A stretch of 64,000 bases of DNA from Rhodoblastus sp963727035. GTDB taxonomy: Bacteria > Pseudomonadota > Alphaproteobacteria > Rhizobiales > Beijerinckiaceae. The position numbers and the translations under genes were made by a program. Shown in pieces: positions 9,378-18,634 of the stretch (position 1 is the first letter of the stretch; every line of letters begins with the position of its first letter). A model generated the notes under the pieces. It searched no databases, was not told where the DNA came from, and saw nothing but the letters and a program-made list of their open reading frames with translations. The stretch is from NCBI GenBank assembly GCA_963727035.1, contig CAVSEY010000005.1:248001-312000 (forward strand). Reading direction: 5' to 3'.

Positions 9378-10463
9378 TCAGCCCCGCCCGCGCGCGATGC
9401 GTTCGATTTCGGCGCGGACCAGCCGTTCGACCACGACGGGCAGATTGTCGTCGAGCCAGGCCTTGAGCATGGGCCTCAGCATTTCCCGCGCGATCCGCTC
9501 GATCATTTCCGGATCGCGCAGCATCAGGCTTTCCGCCAGGGCCTCGAACGAGGCGCCGATGCGGGCGCCGCTGGCCGATGAAAGCAGAACGGGCTCGTCG
9601 GCGTCGCTTTTGAACTGCGGCGCTGGGACGCGGCGTGTGGCCGGGCTGGAGGACTGCGGCGGCGCTTCCGCGACGGGCGCTGGCGGCGGCGCAGGCGATT
9701 CCACGGTGGCGGCGGCCGGTTCAACGGCGGCCGCGGGCGGTTCAACGGCGGCCGCGGGCGGTTCAACGGCTGCCGCGGGCGCTTGCGAGGCCGGCGCCGC
9801 AGCTTTGAGCCGCGCCTCAGCGAGTTGGGCGACGGGCGCGGCCGCCGGCGGGGCCGTGACCGCCGCCGGTTCCGGGCGCGGCGCTTCGGCGACGCCAGCC
9901 GCGCCTTCGCCCGGAGCGAAACCGGCCGGCCGGCCCTTCTGTTCCGGTTCTTTGGGCGCTTCCGCCGGCGCTTCGGCCTGAACGGGTGCGGCCTGAGCGG
10001 GTTCGGCCGCGACGGCGGGCGCGGAAATTTTCGGCGCTTCGCGCAGCGGCGGACGTGCGGCTGGCGCCTCGGCCGGGGCGAAGTCGCGCAATTTCAGCAA
10101 CGGCGCCTTGTCCCCGGCGGAAACGACGCGCGGCGTCGGAGGGCGAAACATGGGCGCCGTCGTCACGGCGCCTGTGGATTCGGGCGCAGGTTCGCCGCCC
10201 CGAAACAGCTTCTGGCCGAAGCCGCGCAGAACCTCGGTCGCCGCCGCCGGCGGCGGCGCGGCGGGACGCGCAGGAGCAGCGGGCGCGGACCCGGGCGCGG
10301 CGGCGCGGGGGCGGCTCAGTGGCAAGACGTCGTCGTCGGCGATGATGCGGCGGATCGAGGCGAGGATGTCATCCATCGACGGCTCACGCGCGCTGGCCTC
10401 CGCGGGCGATGGGCTGGATTGGGACGGGCCGTTCTCTGCGGTCATATGTCTCATTGCTCGCAA
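9378..10463 (-). CDS. popZ: polar organising protein PopZ (DUF2497 family)
   Basis: PopZ self-assembles at cell poles in alphaproteobacteria and tethers ParB and polar regulators. The N-terminal helix EPSMDDILASIRRIIADDD and the C-terminal oligomerisation block MLRPMLKAWLDDNLPVVVE, then RLVRAEIERIARG, are both intact. Between them is a long Pro/Ala/Glu-rich disordered linker (roughly residues 50-265). It is longer than the linker of Caulobacter PopZ and contains a heptad tandem repeat. The start is uncertain: TTG at 10463, or ATG at 10454 or 10445. Neighbours are tolC upstream and valS downstream, as in relatives. Confidence 0.9.
   Translation of the reverse strand: MRAMRHMTAENGPSQSSPSPAEASAREPSMDDILASIRRIIADDDVLPLSRPRAAAPGSAPAAPARPAAPPPAAATEVLRGFGQKLFRGGEPAPESTGAVTTAPMFRPPTPRVVSAGDKAPLLKLRDFAPAEAPAARPPLREAPKISAPAVAAEPAQAAPVQAEAPAEAPKEPEQKGRPAGFAPGEGAAGVAEAPRPEPAAVTAPPAAAPVAQLAEARLKAAAPASQAPAAAVEPPAAAVEPPAAAVEPAAATVESPAPPPAPVAEAPPQSSSPATRRVPAPQFKSDADEPVLLSSASGARIGASFEALAESLMLRDPEMIERIAREMLRPMLKAWLDDNLPVVVERLVRAEIERIARGRG
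9716..9780 (-). repeat. 21-bp tandem repeat in the popZ linker
   Basis: Three near-identical 21-base units encode repeated AAAVEPP heptads in the disordered linker. The units differ at only a few bases, indicating recent expansion or contraction. Confidence 0.8.
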
Positions 10464-10614
10464 CGAAACGCCAAGGGGTGAAAATGCGAGGCGCTCACAA
10501 TCAGATTCGCCACCCCCTCAGGTGTGCCCTCTTGCGCCGACGCGCGCAAGGGCGCAGCCCGCCACTTCGATCGCCGCCCACCGTTTTTTATGCGGCGGCG
10601 CTCGAAGCCGATTG

Positions 10615-12093
10615 TCAGCGGCCGTCCGGCGTGTCGATGCCGAAGAAGCGGTTCTTCGTCTGCTGATAATGCTGGCTCGGATTATATTCGACGACGCCGA
10701 GCCCGAGACTGCTGGCGTAAAGCCGGCCGATGGCGGACATCACCGCATAGGAGGCGACCACCCGGTCGTGCTGGGCCTGCACCAGTTCGACGCGGGTGTT
10801 GAGCAGGGTCTGCTCGGCGTTGAGTACGTCGAGCGTGGTGCGCTGGCCGACCTTGGCTTCCTCGCGCACGCCATTCAGCGCGATTTCCGCCGCCTTGACC
10901 GCCGCCTGGAAGGAAATGATCGCCGCGCGCGCCGCCTGCAACTGGCCCCAGGCGGTCACCACCCCGGCGCGCGCCTGGTTGCGCGCGCTCGCGACCGCGA
11001 TCTGCGCCTGGTTCATCTTCTCCTTGGCCTGGCGAATCGCGGCATATTCCTGGCCGCCCTGATAGATCGGCACGGTGAGCTGGCCGCCGATCGAAGCGGA
11101 GAAGACGCTATAACCCGGATAGCCGCTGGTGTCGGTCGAATTTTGCACCTGACCGACTACGCTGAGTTGCGGCGAGAGCGCGCCTTCGGCGACCTTCACC
11201 GCGTCCTCGCCGACGTCGACCTGATGGAGGGCGCCGAGGATCGACGGATGTTCAGTAAGGGAAATTTCGATCGCCTCTTCGAGCGACGGCGGAAGCAGCT
11301 TTTCGATCGGACGGGCCGGCTGCAAACGCGCCGGCTGGATCCCGATCACTTGGCGAAAGGTCGCAATGCTGCCCTGGAGTTTGGATTCGGCGACGGCGAC
11401 GTCGGCGGTTCCGCTCGCCAGCGAAGATTCCGCCTGCGCGACGTCGGTGCGGGTCACTTCGCCGACCTGGAAGCGGTCGCGCGTCTGGCGCAACTGAACC
11501 TCAAGAACCTTGACGTTATTGCGGCGCAAGCCGAGCACCGCCGTGTTGAGCAGCACGTCCATATAGGCCTGCGCGCCGCTGTAAAGCGTGTTCAGTTCGG
11601 TTAGCCGCAATTGTTCGCGCGCCATCAGAACCGAGGACTCCGCCTGATTGACCGAATTTGCGGTGCGCATGCCGTCGAAAACGGTTTCGCTGACCTGGGC
11701 CTGGCCGGTCATGGGCAAGCCGGCGAGCTTCTGGTTACTGCTCGACTGGCCGAAAAGGCCCTGGATATTCGACACCTGATAATTCAGCGTGCCCTGCGCC
11801 TGAACCTTGGGCATCCAGCCGGACTTGGCCTGGGGTACGCCCTCGTCGCTCACGCGGACTGCGGCGCGCTGCTGGTTGATGTCAGGATTGTTCAGATAGG
11901 CGCGCGACAAGGCGTCGGATATGGTTTCGGCCGTCACCGGACCGTGACCGAGAACAAGGGCCGCCAGGGTCAGGCCGACATGAGATGAACGCCGCAAAAT
12001 CAAAGCCCCCGCAAGGCGCCGGACCGCGCAAATCCACGAACGGCGGACAGCCACTTCGCCCGTCCTGGCCGACGGGCCTGTGAATTGTTCCAA
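10615..12093 (-). CDS. tolC: TolC family outer membrane efflux / type I secretion channel
   Basis: A roughly 490-residue outer-membrane factor that forms the exit duct of tripartite pumps or type I secretion systems. A basic N-terminus and hydrophobic signal segment end near GPVTAETISDAL. Two repeated OEP domains follow, with typical helices: LSRAYLNNPDINQQRAAV early, RDRFQVGEVTRTDVAQAESS midway, and EAKVGQRTTLDVLNAEQTLL late. The start could be TTG 12093 or GTG 12054; the latter gives a more normal signal peptide. It lies between pcm and popZ, the conserved alphaproteobacterial order. No pump partners are in the window. Confidence 0.92.
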   Translation of the reverse strand: MEQFTGPSARTGEVAVRRSWICAVRRLAGALILRRSSHVGLTLAALVLGHGPVTAETISDALSRAYLNNPDINQQRAAVRVSDEGVPQAKSGWMPKVQAQGTLNYQVSNIQGLFGQSSSNQKLAGLPMTGQAQVSETVFDGMRTANSVNQAESSVLMAREQLRLTELNTLYSGAQAYMDVLLNTAVLGLRRNNVKVLEVQLRQTRDRFQVGEVTRTDVAQAESSLASGTADVAVAESKLQGSIATFRQVIGIQPARLQPARPIEKLLPPSLEEAIEISLTEHPSILGALHQVDVGEDAVKVAEGALSPQLSVVGQVQNSTDTSGYPGYSVFSASIGGQLTVPIYQGGQEYAAIRQAKEKMNQAQIAVASARNQARAGVVTAWGQLQAARAAIISFQAAVKAAEIALNGVREEAKVGQRTTLDVLNAEQTLLNTRVELVQAQHDRVVASYAVMSAIGRLYASSLGLGVVEYNPSQHYQQTKNRFFGIDTPDGR

Positions 12094-12253
12094 GGATTAT
12101 AGACATGAGCCATTACGTCAACCTGAGGTTCAGGCCCGCAGGCCCGAATGTTCAGGAATCCTGCCGGTCAGATGTACGATTATTCGGAGACTGCGCCCAA
12201 AAAGACACAGCCCCTCGACCTTGCGCGGCGTGACGACCCCGTCCGACGCATTT

Positions 12254-12937
12254 TCAGAAAACGAACTCCGCCGGCCTGGCGAAGGCGTGCAGGGCGCCCG
12301 CCGAGGCGTCGAACAGCGGACGCGGCGACGCCTGGCCGCCGGCGCGCCGATATAAAATGGCCTTGCCGACCTGCGCGCCGGGCTTGTCGGACACGATCCC
12401 GACCAGCCGGCCGCCCTCGGCGAGTTGATTCAGCAGGGCGCCGAAAGCGCCCTGGCTCACGCCATCGACGAGGATCACGTCGAAGGGCGAATCGGCCGGG
12501 GCCCCCGCCGCCAGCGGCCCGGCGACGGCTTTGGCGTTGGTCAGGCCGAGGGTCGCGAAATTGGCCGTGGCCCGCGCCGCCAGGCTTTCGTCGTCATCGA
12601 GGCTGACCACCGATTTGACCAGGCCGGCAGCCAGAGCGGCGGCATAGCCGGTCGCGCCCGCCACCACCAGGACGCGGTCGTCCGCGCGCAAATGCGCCTC
12701 CTTGAGCAGGCGGGCGAGAATCAGCGGCGCGGTCATTTCGCGCCGGGTCTTGCCGGAAAGAACCAGACGCGCGTCGGAATAGGCGAGGCTGGCGAAGGCG
12801 GGATCGACGAAGATTTCGCGGGGAACGTCCCTCATCCGGGCCTGGACGCCGAGGTCAGTCACATCGAAGGTCCGGATCTGGCGCTCGACCATGGTTTCCC
12901 GGAGCGCGGCGGTAGAGGCGAAGGAAACATTCTGCAT
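12254..12937 (-). CDS. pcm: protein-L-isoaspartate O-methyltransferase family protein
   Basis: A 227-residue SAM-dependent enzyme that repairs isoaspartyl residues, or a close relative. It starts MQNVSFASTAALRETMVERQ, and MVERQ..R..DVTD is typical. A SAM-binding stretch (VLVVAGATGYAAALAAGL) and an acidic residue pair (SLDDDE) follow, with DVILVDGV as motif II. The usual GxGxGY loop is degenerate (GATGYAAA), as in the alphaproteobacterial branch found next to tolC, so true repair activity is not certain. It precedes tolC on the same strand after a 160-base gap. Confidence 0.85.
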   Translation of the reverse strand: MQNVSFASTAALRETMVERQIRTFDVTDLGVQARMRDVPREIFVDPAFASLAYSDARLVLSGKTRREMTAPLILARLLKEAHLRADDRVLVVAGATGYAAALAAGLVKSVVSLDDDESLAARATANFATLGLTNAKAVAGPLAAGAPADSPFDVILVDGVSQGAFGALLNQLAEGGRLVGIVSDKPGAQVGKAILYRRAGGQASPRPLFDASAGALHAFARPAEFVF

Positions 12938-13083
12938 TGTTGATCCGTCGAAAATCCGTCTCGCCGGGACGGGGAACCCGTCCGCTCGGCTTACCGGCTT
13001 TATAAGCAGAGGCGCCCGCTCTGTCCACTTGACGCGGCGCCGAAGAAGGTCGCACGCTCCCGCCAGACGGACCGGAGGAGCCC

Positions 13084-13650
13084 GTGGACGAGTCGCCGAC
13101 CGAAAATTTCGAACAAGCCGAACATGCCGAGCATGCGGCGCATCTCGGCGACCGTCGCCTGATTCTGGTTTCGATCACCATCGCGATGCTGGCGGTGCTG
13201 GCGGCTGCGGTCGGCAGTCTCGAAACGATCGAGACCGCAGCGACTTTGGGCGCGAAAAACGAGGCCGTGCTGATGCAGGCCAAGGCCAGCGACGCCTGGG
13301 GCTTTTACCAGGCCAAGAGCATGAAACAGAATCTCTATTCCGCCCTGTCCGAAATTGCGGGCGCCAAATCCGCCGATTTCACGGCCCGGACGGAACGCTA
13401 CGCCAAGGAGAAGCAGGAGATCCAGACTCAGGCCAAGGAATATGAGGCCGAAGTCGCGGCGTCCATGAAGAAGAGCGAGGTTCATGAGCGGCGCCACCAC
13501 ATTCTCACCTTCGCCGTGACCCTGCTTCATATCGCCATCGCGGTCGCGACGATCGCCATCATCCTGCGCGGAATGCTGTGGCCGTGGCGCACGGCGATCG
13601 GCCTCGGCGCGGCGGGAACCCTGGCCGCGACCCTGGCCTATCTGCTTTGA
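13084..13650 (+). CDS. DUF4337 family membrane protein
   Basis: A 188-residue protein. A short acidic, Glu/His-rich N-terminus (ENFEQAEHAEHAAHLGDRR) is followed by one membrane segment (about residues 28-48), a soluble helical stretch with the DUF4337 hallmark AWGFYQAKSMKQNLY, and two further membrane segments at the C-terminus. Function is unknown for the family. The GTG start at 13084 follows a clear GGAGGAG. It is divergent from pcm. Confidence 0.8.
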   Translation: MDESPTENFEQAEHAEHAAHLGDRRLILVSITIAMLAVLAAAVGSLETIETAATLGAKNEAVLMQAKASDAWGFYQAKSMKQNLYSALSEIAGAKSADFTARTERYAKEKQEIQTQAKEYEAEVAASMKKSEVHERRHHILTFAVTLLHIAIAVATIAIILRGMLWPWRTAIGLGAAGTLAATLAYLL

Positions 13651-13721
13651 TGCCGATTCCGCATGATTGATGCGGATTGCGGCGCCATCTTGCGAAAACC
13701 GCATGATTTGTCACGGCGCGA

Positions 13722-13752
13722 AAGAAAAAGCCCCGGCGCGGAGCCGGGGCTT
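13722..13752 (-). terminator. rho-independent terminator for the gene at 13766-14239
   Basis: A perfect 10-bp stem (13728-13737 with 13743-13752) and a 5-base loop. On the minus strand it is followed by a T-rich stretch, and it lies 13 bases past the stop of the gene it serves. Confidence 0.88.
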
Positions 13753-13765
13753 CGCCAGGGTCGGA

Positions 13766-14239
13766 TTACTTGAGCTTGGCGTTGCACTGGCTGTAATAGC
13801 CGCCGCCCTTCTCGATCCATTTCAGGCCGCCGTTGCCGCCTGTGGCCTTGTTGGCTTTGTACTGGTCGAGGCAGGTGTGCATGCGCGCCTTGCCTGCGGA
13901 CTGGCTCTTGTAGGCGGGACTGACCGCCGTCGGGAAGACGACCGGGCCGGTTGCGGCGGGCGCTGCGGCGGGCTTGGCCGGCGCCGCCGTCGCGGCGGGC
14001 GCCGGAGCCGGCGCGGCGGGCGCTGCGGCTGGGGCCGCCGCCGGCGCGGCGCCGCCCGCCTTCAGTTCGGCGCGGCATTTCGAGGAAAATTGCAGATAGG
14101 TCAGGCCGCCGGTCTGATTGGCGGCCTTGGCCGCCTGCCATTTGGCGGCGCATTCTTTCATCGCGGATTCGGCGTTGGCGGAGCCGACGCCGAGCAGGGC
14201 GACGGCGCCCGCGAGCACAAGAGCGGAACGGATGGACAT
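13766..14239 (-). CDS. exported two-repeat Cys protein of unknown function
   Basis: A 157-residue secreted protein. The signal peptide ends ALLGVGSANAESA. The mature protein has two related segments of about 35 residues, each with a conserved Cys pair: MKECAAKWQAAKAANQ...SSKC and MHTCLDQYKANKATGG...SQC. A long Ala/Pro linker separates them. This is reminiscent of PsiF-type repeats but not close enough to assign. The Cys pairs probably form disulfides in the periplasm. It stands alone, with a strong terminator behind it. Confidence 0.65.
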   Translation of the reverse strand: MSIRSALVLAGAVALLGVGSANAESAMKECAAKWQAAKAANQTGGLTYLQFSSKCRAELKAGGAAPAAAPAAAPAAPAPAPAATAAPAKPAAAPAATGPVVFPTAVSPAYKSQSAGKARMHTCLDQYKANKATGGNGGLKWIEKGGGYYSQCNAKLK

Positions 14240-14406
14240 GTACGGCTCCCCGGAAAGCCGGCGGCCAGGTCGCGGCGCCGGCGCCTGGTCAAGCTTTCGG
14301 ATTTTTTCGTCCCCGTCAATGTGGCGAAGGTCGGTTCTCGGGCTCCGAAAGCCTTATTTTTCCAGTTTCCGGCCGCTGACCCCGGGCTGAACGGGCTGGA
14401 TAAGCA

Positions 14407-14431
14407 AAACCGGGGCTTGTGGCCCCGGTTT
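14407..14431 (-). terminator. hairpin terminator behind the cytosolic cyclophilin gene
   Basis: A 10-bp stem (14407-14416 with 14422-14431) and a 5-base loop, with a short T run on the minus strand, 16 bases past the stop of the cyclophilin gene. Confidence 0.8.
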
Positions 14432-14446
14432 CAGAAGGAAGTCCGC

Positions 14447-14902
14447 TCAGCTGATCTTGGCGGAAATGATCTTGTCCGGGTCCTTGACCGGCTCGCCGCG
14501 CTTGATCTTGTCGACATTCTCCATGCCCGTGATCACCTCGCCCCAGACCGTATATTGGCGGTCGAGAAAGCGGGCGTCGTCGAAGCAGATGAAGAACTGC
14601 GAATTCGCCGAATGGGGATTGGAGGCGCGGGCCATGGAGACCGTGCCGCGCACATGAGGCGCGCTGTTGAACTCGGCCTTGAGGTCGGGATATTTCGACC
14701 CGCCGGTGCCCGTGCCGTGGGGGCAGCCGGTCTGGGCCATGAAACCGTCGATCACGCGATGGAACACGACGCCGTCGTAAAAGCCTTCGCCGACCAGTTT
14801 CTTGATGTGGGCGACGTGGTTCGGCGCGAGATCGGGCCGCATGCGGATGACCACCGTCCCTTGAGTGGTTTCCAGCGTCATCAGATTGCCTTCGTCGGAC
14901 AT
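14447..14902 (-). CDS. peptidyl-prolyl cis-trans isomerase, cyclophilin type (cytosolic)
   Basis: A 151-residue single-domain cyclophilin that catalyses proline isomerisation in protein folding. The catalytic signature FHRVIDGFMAQTG and the substrate-groove residues ANSQFFICF are intact. There is no signal peptide. The ATG at 14902 (MSDEGNLM) has AAGGAAA at good spacing, while the longer frame upstream overlaps the previous gene and has no family similarity. It lies 41 bases behind the exported paralogue and is probably co-transcribed. PpiB-like. Confidence 0.93.
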   Translation of the reverse strand: MSDEGNLMTLETTQGTVVIRMRPDLAPNHVAHIKKLVGEGFYDGVVFHRVIDGFMAQTGCPHGTGTGGSKYPDLKAEFNSAPHVRGTVSMARASNPHSANSQFFICFDDARFLDRQYTVWGEVITGMENVDKIKRGEPVKDPDKIISAKIS

Positions 14903-14943
14903 GAGCTTTCCTTGCATGTTGATGGTATGGGCGGCGCCGGACC

Positions 14944-15507
<564 letters not shown>

Positions 15508-15546
15508 GAAAGCTCCTTCATTTCTTAGCCTTGCGGCAAAGGCTTT

Positions 15547-16044
15547 TCATTGTTGCGCTTTCCGGCGCAGGGCCTCGACGACGAGCGGGGCCGCGAAGGC
15601 CGAGACGTCGCCGCCCATCAGGGCGACCTGACGGACGAGCGTCGCCGTTATATGGCGCACATTGAGGCCGGCGGGAAGAAAAACCGTCTGCACTTCCGGC
15701 GCCATCACCCCGTTCATCCCGGCCATCGACATTTCATAATCGAGATCGGTCCCGTCGCGCAGGCCGCGAATGATGAGGGCCGCGCCCGCCTTTCGCGCCG
15801 CCTCGACGGCGAGGCCGGAAAAAGTGACGACCGACAATTCGCAATGCTGCGCCGCCGCCTCGGCCGAGCAGACGCTCAGGATCATGTCGGTGCGCTCCTG
15901 CGCCGTAAACAAGGGCGCCTTGCCGGGATGCAGGCCGATGGCGACGACCAGCCGGTCGCACAGGCGCGAGGCCGCGCGAATGACATCGGCATGGCCATTG
16001 GTGACCGGATCGAAGGAGCCCGTGTAAAGCGCGACGCGTTGCAT
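15547..16044 (-). CDS. coaD: phosphopantetheine adenylyltransferase
   Basis: A 165-residue enzyme that makes dephospho-CoA from 4'-phosphopantetheine and ATP, the penultimate step of CoA synthesis. The N-terminal nucleotidyltransferase motif YTGSFDPVTNGH is complete, with IIRGLRDGTDLDYEM (family signature) and VRHITATLVRQVALMGG later. Length is normal. It is the first gene of a run with the two cyclophilins, as often seen in alphaproteobacteria. Confidence 0.97.
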   Translation of the reverse strand: MQRVALYTGSFDPVTNGHADVIRAASRLCDRLVVAIGLHPGKAPLFTAQERTDMILSVCSAEAAAQHCELSVVTFSGLAVEAARKAGAALIIRGLRDGTDLDYEMSMAGMNGVMAPEVQTVFLPAGLNVRHITATLVRQVALMGGDVSAFAAPLVVEALRRKAQQ

Positions 16045-16089
16045 GAGGCATTGCTACAGAAAGCCAGGCCGTGACGCAAGGACGGCGGA

Positions 16090-16111
16090 CCGGCCGATTT
16101 TCATCGGCCGG
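16090..16111. other. perfect hairpin upstream of coaD
   Basis: A 9-bp perfect stem with a TTTC loop. There is no T run on either side, so a terminator is unlikely. It lies between the divergent coaD and DUF2934 genes and could be an operator or a leader structure. No function is claimed. Confidence 0.4.
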
Positions 16112-16223
16112 CGCGCCGCGGGAAACGAAATATTAACCATTTCCCGCCCTGATCTGATTGCGGGCGCTGCTTTCGAATCCGATCCTCGCGGCGGCCGCCG
16201 AAATATTCGCCTGGAGGTCGAAC

Positions 16224-16496
16224 ATGCCTGCACCCGCCGCCCGCCGCTCCGCGCCGAGCAAAGCTTCCGCCACCGCCATGCCCGCGAAACGTCAAGGCGC
16301 CGCGAAAAAAACCGCCGCAAAAAAAACCGCCGCCGCCCCGGCGCCATCGGCTCCAAGGGACGCGGTCATCGCCCGGCTGGCCTATTCCTTCGCCGAAGCC
16401 CGCGGCTTCGGCCCCGGCAAGGAACTGGATGACTGGCTCGCCGCCGAGGCCCATTACGAAGCCTTGCCGGAAGGCGCGCGCGTGGCTGTTGGGTAA
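16224..16496 (+). CDS. DUF2934-type small protein with Lys/Ala tail
   Basis: A 90-residue protein. A basic Ala/Lys-rich N-terminal half with KKTAA repeats, resembling the DNA-binding tails of histone-like proteins, is followed by the DUF2934 pattern IARLAYSFAEARGFGPGKE plus LDDWLAAEAHYE. Function is unknown; such proteins are common in Hyphomicrobiales. The ATG at 16224 is preceded by GGAGG with ideal spacing, and the longer frame from 16158 lacks one. Confidence 0.75.
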   Translation: MPAPAARRSAPSKASATAMPAKRQGAAKKTAAKKTAAAPAPSAPRDAVIARLAYSFAEARGFGPGKELDDWLAAEAHYEALPEGARVAVG

Positions 16497-16598
16497 ACCG
16501 GAACGCCGATTCCCTCGACGGAACCGGCTCCGGCCAAGCATCGCGCTGGAGCGTGAGGGCCATGGGGCGCTGGCGCGTTTCCAAACCCTCTCCTTCAG

Positions 16599-17912
16599 TC
16601 AATCGCTTTTCGACGCGTTCGAAACGTCGGCTGACGCCGCGCGCGGCTTCAGCGCGGGGCGCGGCCGACTTTCCTCGACCGCCAGCGCGATCCACAGGCC
16701 CGACAGGGCGACCAGCACGGCGGTCACCCATATCGCGGGCGTCGCGCCATGGGCCCACTCGGCGACGGCGCCGAGGACCAGCGCGCCGATGGCGTAGCCG
16801 GTGTCGCGCCAGTAGCGATAAGCGCCGAGCGCCCGACCGCGCCATAGCGGCGGAGCGAGGTCGGCCATGGCGGCGATCAGATTGGGATAGAGCAGCGCCA
16901 TGCCGAGGCCCATGATTGCGGCGGCGGCGCTCCACCAGACGATGGCGCCGGTCGCCGCGGTGAGGGCGATGCCGAGCGCAAGCAGGGAAAATCCGGCCAC
17001 GATCGGCGGCTTGCGGCCGATCCGATCGGCCAGATGTCCCGTCCACAGTTGCGACAGACCCCAGACCATGGCGTAAATTCCGGTGACCCAGCCGATCTGC
17101 ACCAGGTTCAGATGGTTGGCGCGGAAATAGACCGGGAACAGCGCCCAGACCAGCGTATCGGCGATCTTGTTGACCACGCCGCCCTGGCACAGCGCCCGGT
17201 AGGTCGGGTGGCGAAACGAAACCAGCAGGAAAATGCTGACCCAATTGGCGTCGTCGTCCCCCGTGTGGGTCCCGTCCGCTTTCATCTGGGCGTGCTCGGC
17301 GTGGACCCAGGGCAGCGTGTCCCGCACCCAGATCATGCCCACCAGCGCCGCCCCGATCACCGTCAGACCGAAAACCAGCAAGGTCCAGCGCGGGTCATAG
17401 AGCGACGCCAGATAGCCGGTCCCGAGTCCCGCCAAACCCACCGCCGCATAGCCGGCCGCCTCGTCGATGCCGACCGCAAGTCCACGCTGGTGGCTGCCGG
17501 CAAGGTCGACATGCATGGTCACCGTCATCGTCCAGGCCAAGGCTTGATTGACGCCAAGGAAAACATTGGCGGCAATGATCCACCACCAATTCGGCGCGAA
17601 GAAAATGAGCAGCGGGATCGGCAATCCCGCCAGCCAGCCCAGCAGGAGCACCCTTTTGCGGCCAATCCGATCCGCGAGGCCGCCGGCGACCAAATTCAGC
17701 GCCCCTTTCACCAGTCCGTACGAGAGGACGAACGACGCCAGGAAGAGATAGGCGCCCTTCGCCACGCCGAATTCCCCGCTGAGCGTGGGCAACACCGTGC
17801 GTTCCATGCCGATCGTCAGGCCGACGAAGAAAACTTGCAAGGTCTGCAAGGTAAACTGGCCGAGATTGGCCCAAATTCCGCGCTGGTGCGCCATCGTCTT
17901 GTGGTCGGCCAT
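16599..17912 (-). CDS. MFS transporter
   Basis: A 437-residue, 12-segment permease. The MFS A-motif appears twice: GGLADRIGRKRVLLLGWLAG after segment 2, and GHLADRIGRKPPIVAGF in the second half. The substrate cannot be told from sequence. GAGAGGA precedes the ATG at 17912, which lies 10 bases after the stop of the upstream methyltransferase. It is therefore the third gene of a tight desulfurase-methyltransferase-MFS operon and may export the methylated or sulfur-containing product, which is an inference. Confidence 0.85.
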   Translation of the reverse strand: MADHKTMAHQRGIWANLGQFTLQTLQVFFVGLTIGMERTVLPTLSGEFGVAKGAYLFLASFVLSYGLVKGALNLVAGGLADRIGRKRVLLLGWLAGLPIPLLIFFAPNWWWIIAANVFLGVNQALAWTMTVTMHVDLAGSHQRGLAVGIDEAAGYAAVGLAGLGTGYLASLYDPRWTLLVFGLTVIGAALVGMIWVRDTLPWVHAEHAQMKADGTHTGDDDANWVSIFLLVSFRHPTYRALCQGGVVNKIADTLVWALFPVYFRANHLNLVQIGWVTGIYAMVWGLSQLWTGHLADRIGRKPPIVAGFSLLALGIALTAATGAIVWWSAAAAIMGLGMALLYPNLIAAMADLAPPLWRGRALGAYRYWRDTGYAIGALVLGAVAEWAHGATPAIWVTAVLVALSGLWIALAVEESRPRPALKPRAASADVSNASKSD

Positions 17913-17922
17913 GGTCGTCCTC

Positions 17923-18634
17923 TCAAATGTCTTTGGCGCGCGTCGCGGCAAAAGCGATGAAGGCGGCGCCGATCGTCGTGCGCCGTCCGAGCCAGGGATC
18001 GACCGGCGCCATGACGCGGGCCAGCCAGCCGGCGGGCGGATAGAAGATCGCGCCGCGCGTCGCGGTCACGGTCAGCCCGGCGGCTTCGGCGAGCTTGCGC
18101 AGTTCCCCGGCGTCCCGGAATCGCGCCGCCTTCCAGGTCGGCGAGCCGAGCCAGCCGCGCACGCGCCGCGTCGAGGCCCAAAGGCTCCATCGCCCCAGTT
18201 CGCCGAGAACCAGCCGTCCGCCCGGCCGCAGCGCCCGCGCCATTTCGCGCACGGCGGCTTTCGCGTCCGGGACGAAACAAAGCACGGTCATCGGCGGTGA
18301 CGACGTCGAAGGAGGCGTCCGGGAACGGCAGGGATTCCGCACGGCCTTCAACAAAATTCGCCGAAACATTGGCGTCGGCCGCGAGCTTTCGCGCGGCGGC
18401 CAGCATCGCCGGATCGGGATCGACGCCGACCGCCGTCGCGCCCCGCGCGGCAAAAGCGCGAACCAGGGCGCCGTCGCCGCAGCCGATGTCGAGCGCGCGC
18501 GCGCCCGCCACGTCCCCGAGCAGGTCGAGCATGAGCCGCTGCTCCAAAGCCTCGGTCGTCGCGCCAAGCGAGTTCGCGCGCCAGGCGGCGTAAGCCTGCG
18601 GGCCGATGGCCGTCGTTTGATCGCCGCCGGTCAC
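17923..18634 (-). pseudogene. class I SAM-dependent methyltransferase, one frameshift
   Basis: A type-11-like methyltransferase. The first part reads MTGGDQTTAIGPQAYAAWRA, then ARALDIGCGDGALVRAFAARG (motif I) and FDVVTA. The rest continues in another frame as TVLCFVPDAKAAVREMARAL, RPGGRLVLGELG and a normal C-terminus. One extra base near 18288-18292 explains the break; removing it gives a complete protein of about 236 residues. The GTG at 18634 overlaps the stop of the cysteine desulfurase by 4 bases (GTGA), so the two are translationally coupled. It is either a real mutation or a consensus error; similar single-base breaks are frequent in this window. The substrate is unknown. Confidence 0.75.

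Noticed and set aside
7564..9981. 805-codon open frame on the plus strand opposite valS and popZ
   Set aside because: Antisense to two clearly conserved genes. Its Asp/Arg/His-rich composition is typical of antisense frames in GC-rich DNA, and no domain is seen.
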